Below, in pieces: positions 4,820-6,114 of a DNA stretch of 6,114 nucleotides. Positions within the stretch are counted from its first letter, which is position 1. Each line of letters starts with the position of its first letter. The notes below the pieces were generated by a model. The model was not told the DNA's origin, made no database searches, and was given only the letters and a program-made list of their open reading frames with translations. The DNA comes from an uncultured Collinsella sp. (GTDB lineage: Bacteria; Actinomycetota; Coriobacteriia; Coriobacteriales; Coriobacteriaceae). The translations under genes were made by a program, and so were the position numbers. The stretch lies in the NCBI GenBank assembly GCA_900554465.1, contig USHF01000091.1, positions 1 through 6,114 on the forward strand. Reading direction: 5' to 3'.

Positions 4820-6114
4820 CTAGGCGTCTAAACCCAAAACGTTAGGCGGAACGCTTGGCCTCGAGCTTGGCCTGAGCGGCAGCCAGGCGCGCGAGGGGCA
4901 CGCGTAGGGCGAGCAGGACACGTAGTCCACGTCGGCCACGTTAAACAGGCCCTTGATGGACTTGGGGTCGCCGCCGTGCTCGCCGCACACGCCAAAGTGC
5001 ATGTCGGGATTGGTGGCGCGGCCCTTCTCGACGGCCAAGCGCACGAGCTCCAGCACCGCCGCGTCGATGGTCTCGAAGGGGTTGTCTTTCAGGATCTTTT
5101 TATGCATGTACAGCGGGATGAACTTGGCCTCGGCGTCATCGCGCGAGAAGCCAAAGGTCGTCTGGGTGAGGTCGTTGGTGCCAAAGCAGAAGAAGTCGGC
5201 ATGATGGGCGATCTCGTCAGCGACCATGCAGGCACGCGGCAGCTCGAGCATCGTGCCCACGGGAATATTGAGCTCGACGCCTTCCTCGGCGGAAACCTCG
5301 GCGATCACGCGCTCGATAACCTCGCGGGTCTGGACATGCTCGGCCGTGATGGAAACGAGCGGAACCATGATCTCGGGGCGCGGGTCGACACCCTCCTTGA
5401 TAAGGCGGGCAGCGGCCGTGGCGACGGCGCGAACCTGCATGAGCGGCAGATCGCCAAAGACGACGGACAGGCGCACGCCGCGCAAGCCCAGCATGGGGTT
5501 GGACTCGACCATGCCGTCAATGCGACGCAGGCGGGCGCGCAGGGCAGTGAGCTCCTCCTCGGGAGCGCCGGCGGCCTCCTTCTTGGTGATGGCGACCTCG
5601 AGCTCGCGAGGATTATCCAGGAACTCATGAAGCGGCGGATCGAGCAGGCGGACGACCACATCGCGACCGGACATGGTCTTGAACATCGCCAGGAAGTCCT
5701 CGGTCTGAACCTTGAGCAAGTCGGCCAGGGCCTGCTGCTTCACGGCCTCATCGTCAGACAGGATAAAGCTCTGGATGATGTTCTTGCGATCGCCCAAGAA
5801 CATGTGCTCGGTGCGGCACAGACCGATGGCCTCGGCGCCAAACTCGAGCGCGAGCTCGGCATCCTCGGGGTTGTCGGCGTTGACGCGCACGTGGTTGGCG
5901 TGACCGTCGGTCTCGTCCAAACGGATCTCATCGGCCCAAGACAGGATGGTGTCCAGGTCGCCGGTGAGCTCGGCCGAAACCAGGTCGACGGCGCCGTCGA
6001 CGACGATGCCCTGGGTACCGTCGATGGAGATGACATCACCCTCGCGCAGCACGCGGTCGCTGCCCTCGATGTGCACGACCTTCTCGGCAGCGTCGATATG
6101 GAAGCGCTCAACAC
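4820..6114 (-). CDS. ppdK: Pyruvate, phosphate dikinase C-terminal part (5' truncated by window; frameshifted 3' end)
   Basis: PPDK interconverts pyruvate, ATP and phosphate with PEP, AMP and pyrophosphate, and serves glycolysis or gluconeogenesis in many anaerobes. The window holds about the last 430 codons: the end of the phosphohistidine domain (REGDVISIDG), then the PEP/pyruvate-binding TIM barrel with GLCRTEHMF, RLLDPPLHEFL, SNPMLGLRGVRL, GTMLELPRA, FGTNDLTQTTFGFSRDD and VCGEHGGDP, whose Cys codon (4985-4987) is the catalytic acid of the family. The swivelling-domain catalytic His lies upstream, outside the window. After SPYA (codons ending at 4901) the frame leaves the family pattern and reads 26 unrelated residues to a TAG at 4820-4822. 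Adding one base there restores a normal PPDK end, VPLARLAAAQAKLEAKRSA, with TAA at 4842-4844. Identification is certain; whether the frameshift is real or a sequencing error is open. Confidence 0.95.
   Translation of the reverse strand, partial: VERFHIDAAEKVVHIEGSDRVLREGDVISIDGTQGIVVDGAVDLVSAELTGDLDTILSWADEIRLDETDGHANHVRVNADNPEDAELALEFGAEAIGLCRTEHMFLGDRKNIIQSFILSDDEAVKQQALADLLKVQTEDFLAMFKTMSGRDVVVRLLDPPLHEFLDNPRELEVAITKKEAAGAPEEELTALRARLRRIDGMVESNPMLGLRGVRLSVVFGDLPLMQVRAVATAAARLIKEGVDPRPEIMVPLVSITAEHVQTREVIERVIAEVSAEEGVELNIPVGTMLELPRACMVADEIAHHADFFCFGTNDLTQTTFGFSRDDAEAKFIPLYMHKKILKDNPFETIDAAVLELVRLAVEKGRATNPDMHFGVCGEHGGDPKSIKGLFNVADVDYVSCSPYACPSRAWLPLRPSSRPSVPPNVLGLDA
4898..4903 (-). other. 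Single-base deletion (frameshift) in ppdK 3' end
   Basis: The minus-strand codons read TAC GCG TGC CCC, whereas the family needs TAC GCG GTG CCC (Tyr-Ala-Val-Pro). One G is missing (a C on the plus strand, between 4900 and 4901). The shifted frame downstream encodes a clean, family-like 19-residue C-terminus ending at 4842. That shows the deletion is recent or a sequencing or assembly error. Confidence 0.9.

Overview
The window is a GC-rich bacterial chromosomal segment in which every supported gene lies on the minus strand. Transcription order, from high to low coordinates, is: pyruvate phosphate dikinase 3' part (ppdK) > ribosomal protein L19 (rplS) > RNase HII (rnhB) > YraN/UPF0102 > ComM-type Mg-chelatase-like AAA+ ATPase > DprA > TrmFO 5' part. 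The rplS-rnhB-yraN-comM-dprA-trmFO order is a housekeeping order known from Gram-positive bacteria. GC-rich codon use, PPDK and the protein sequences suggest an anaerobic actinobacterium of the Coriobacteriia (Collinsella-like). That placement comes from recall of family sequences, not from a search.

Layout. Bases 1-16 are not genomic: they match the end of the Tn5/Nextera transposase mosaic end, so this is the edge of a contig with residual adapter. Bases 17-264 hold the first 82 codons of trmFO. dprA (279-1214), comM (1211-2734) and yraN (2734-3219) are packed tightly: comM/dprA overlap by 4 nt (ATGA), yraN/comM share 1 nt (TGATG), and dprA/trmFO are 14 nt apart. A strong minus-strand terminator (3318-3359) separates this block from rnhB (3409-4197). 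Between rnhB and rplS (4291-4632) sits another minus-strand terminator with a UUCG tetraloop (4227-4256), only 29 nt before the rnhB start codon. rplS has its own recognisable promoter (-35 at 4724-4729, -10 at 4702-4707) and a short leader hairpin. A perfect 12-bp hairpin (4776-4803) follows ppdK, whose last ~430 codons fill the rest of the window.

How the genes fit together. DprA loads RecA on incoming single strands and ComM is a branch-migration helicase used in transformation. YraN is a nuclease-fold protein of unknown job, and RNase HII removes ribonucleotides from DNA, so the middle of the window is a DNA-processing and recombination cluster. It is flanked by translation genes (L19, the tRNA m5U54 methylase TrmFO) and a central-metabolism gene (PPDK).

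I see no mobile element, CRISPR array, tRNA or rRNA, and no convincing undescribed system. The most notable points are a single-base frameshift that replaces the last 19 residues of PPDK, the adapter remnant, the terminator placed directly in front of rnhB, a divergent DprA nucleotide-binding region, and small regulatory structures around rplS.
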